Origin: CAWBJP01 sp044867425
GTDB taxonomy: Bacteria; Actinomycetota; Acidimicrobiia; IMCC26256; BP-133
DNA length: 64,000 bases
NCBI GenBank assembly: GCA_044867425.1
Contig: JBIOUX010000035.1
Coordinates: forward strand, 18,475 to 82,474
Direction: 5' to 3'
Shown here: positions 63,107-64,000 of the stretch, piece by piece
Layout of the letters: every line of letters starts with the position of its first letter
Position numbering within the stretch: position 1 is the stretch's first letter
Program-made: the position numbers and the translations under genes
Notes under the pieces: generated by a model
The model's database searches: none
What the model was told of the DNA's origin: nothing
What the model saw: the letters and a program-made list of their open reading frames with translations, nothing else

Positions 63107-63866
63107 ACGCTGACCAGCACTTTTGTGGTAGATCGCTCTCTGCCACCAACGCCGAGACCCGGCTTGCAACCATTTTGCAACCCAAAATTTTCAGCGGCCG
63201 TGGTTGTCCATAGCCAGGGGAAGTGACAGGACCATTGGGGACCGACCCTTCTTGCCCATCGGCACCGGGCACAGGGCACAGGGCTCGCCAGCCCGACAAC
63301 CGACCCACTGTCATCCAACTCGCCAGCTGCGAGCGAGCTCAGACCCTCTGACTCACCCGCTCGCACTGACAGCGGCGCGTTCGCGCAGTCTGAGGTCGCC
63401 CGCTAATCCTTGAGGGTCGGGGGCTTGCGCCCTGTCCAACGGTGCCCTCACCCGCGAGGCCGCACCAGCGCCGAGCGCCGGTTCGGTGTTCGCGGGCGTC
63501 GGTGATCTGAGCGTCGTTCTGTGCGCCAGTGTGGTCCCATGCGCGTTTCCATGGAAACGTCCTACCCATCGCCCGTTCGGTGGTCGAGTGTCGGTGACCG
63601 CCGAACATTCCGTGTCGGTCATCTCGAGGACATCGCACGCGTCGTCCCGAAACCAACGCTAAGGGGGTCGGCGTAGGGTGGTCCTCTCCTACGGAAGCTG
63701 CTCTCAGCCGCAAGGTAGGCAGGTCGGCGACGACCACCTCGTGTGAGTGGCATCGCTGTTTCGCCGGCTGGCGCAACATGTGAGATGTCTGAGGCCGGTA
63801 TTACGGTCGTCGGCAGACAGCCGACGGCCGGCGTTCGCTGTCGGCACCAGGGGAAGGGGCGGTCCG
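63107..63866. other. about 760 bases without a convincing gene
   Basis: No long frame here has good codon use, a start site or a recognisable product; the 146-codon frame at 63339-63779 (minus strand) reads as low-information text. Visible pieces are a perfect 16-base palindrome CGTTTCCATGGAAACG at 63544-63559, TTGCAACC repeated within 20 bases near 63162-63180, and a 7-base stem with a 5-base loop at 63808-63826, about 40 bases before the next start. Base composition looks lower in GC near 63110-63200. An integration scar behind the tRNA is possible but unproven. Confidence 0.5.
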
Positions 63867-64000
63867 TGGACGTGACTCAAGGCTCGGCCATGACGCCTCC
63901 GGACTGGGCGTCAGTTGAGTGGCTTCTCGACCACCACCGGACCAAGGAAGAGGAGCGTCGCCAGATGGTGGCGGACCTTCCGTTCCAGCCTGGAGACCTG
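63867..64000 (+). CDS. partial SAM-methyltransferase-like gene (runs off the right edge)
   Basis: The GTG at 63867, with GGGGAAGGGG upstream, opens a frame read to the edge (44 codons). The text WASVEWLLDHHRTKEEERRQ, then LPFQPGDL, looks like the lead-in to motif I (LDLGCGPG) of a class I methyltransferase. The diagnostic motif itself lies outside the window, so the call is tentative. Confidence 0.45.

Noticed and set aside
63339..63779. 146-codon minus-strand frame behind tRNA-Leu
   Set aside because: It has unusual amino-acid composition, no good ribosome site and no recognisable motif. I treat it as non-coding.

Overview
The window is high-GC actinobacterial DNA. Codon third positions are almost all G/C, GTG starts are frequent, and many genes are joined by ATGA or GTGA overlaps. 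Several proteins carry a roughly 42-residue repeat built around GYWL and FGDA (in the genes at 54613-56373 and 22946-25096). From general knowledge this repeat is common in Acidimicrobiia, so an acidimicrobial host is my best guess, an inference from these protein features only. The menaquinone genes, PspA-PspAA-HtpX-PspAB operon, MprA/HtrA-like genes and CGNR and DUF427 proteins all fit an actinobacterium.

Layout. 1-1226: a truncated aldehyde dehydrogenase gene behind its TetR regulator, with a likely operator. 1297-3851: a sortase-type surface protein and a small membrane protein. 4021-17002: a type VII secretion-like locus with a WXG100 protein, an EssC-like ATPase (ubiquitin-like, FHA and three ATPase domains) and a 999-residue putative effector. 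Behind it lie a lower-GC series of lipoprotein genes, broken lipoprotein genes and a damaged partial copy of the effector. The lipoproteins resemble the C-terminal region of the effector, and I regard this as the most original part of the window. 17035-21022: three beta-propeller-like exported proteins. 21150-26659: an acetyltransferase, two tail-to-tail paralogous secreted metalloprotease-like proteins and a Tim44-like membrane protein. 26619-30336: the envelope-stress operon pspA-pspAA-htpX-pspAB and a TPM-domain protein. 30438-35581: menaquinone genes menD, menH, menC, menA and menB, with an apparent one-base frameshift in menB. 35679-42680: a DUF885 peptidase, a LexA-box-preceded small membrane protein, a large cyclase/ATPase regulator, a methyltransferase-DNA glycosylase fusion and a DUF427 protein. 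42846-49913: acetyltransferases, a two-component system with an HtrA-type protease, a cupredoxin and a lysyl-hydroxylase-like oxygenase.

49899-54441 encodes an NAD-type formate dehydrogenase split into three overlapping genes. Its catalytic subunit has an in-frame TGA at the selenocysteine position, followed by a SECIS-like hairpin. mobA and fdhD, both needed for molybdenum enzymes, lie close by (58898-60478). The rest holds a repeat-bearing metallophosphoesterase, a cation/proton antiporter, a sulfotransferase, a VOC protein, a CGNR zinc-finger protein, a pirin, tRNA-Leu(UAG), about 760 bases without a convincing gene, and the start of a probable methyltransferase gene.

All functions are read from motifs and gene order. 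No database search was possible. Start codons were chosen from upstream Shine-Dalgarno sequences, overlaps and signal peptides.
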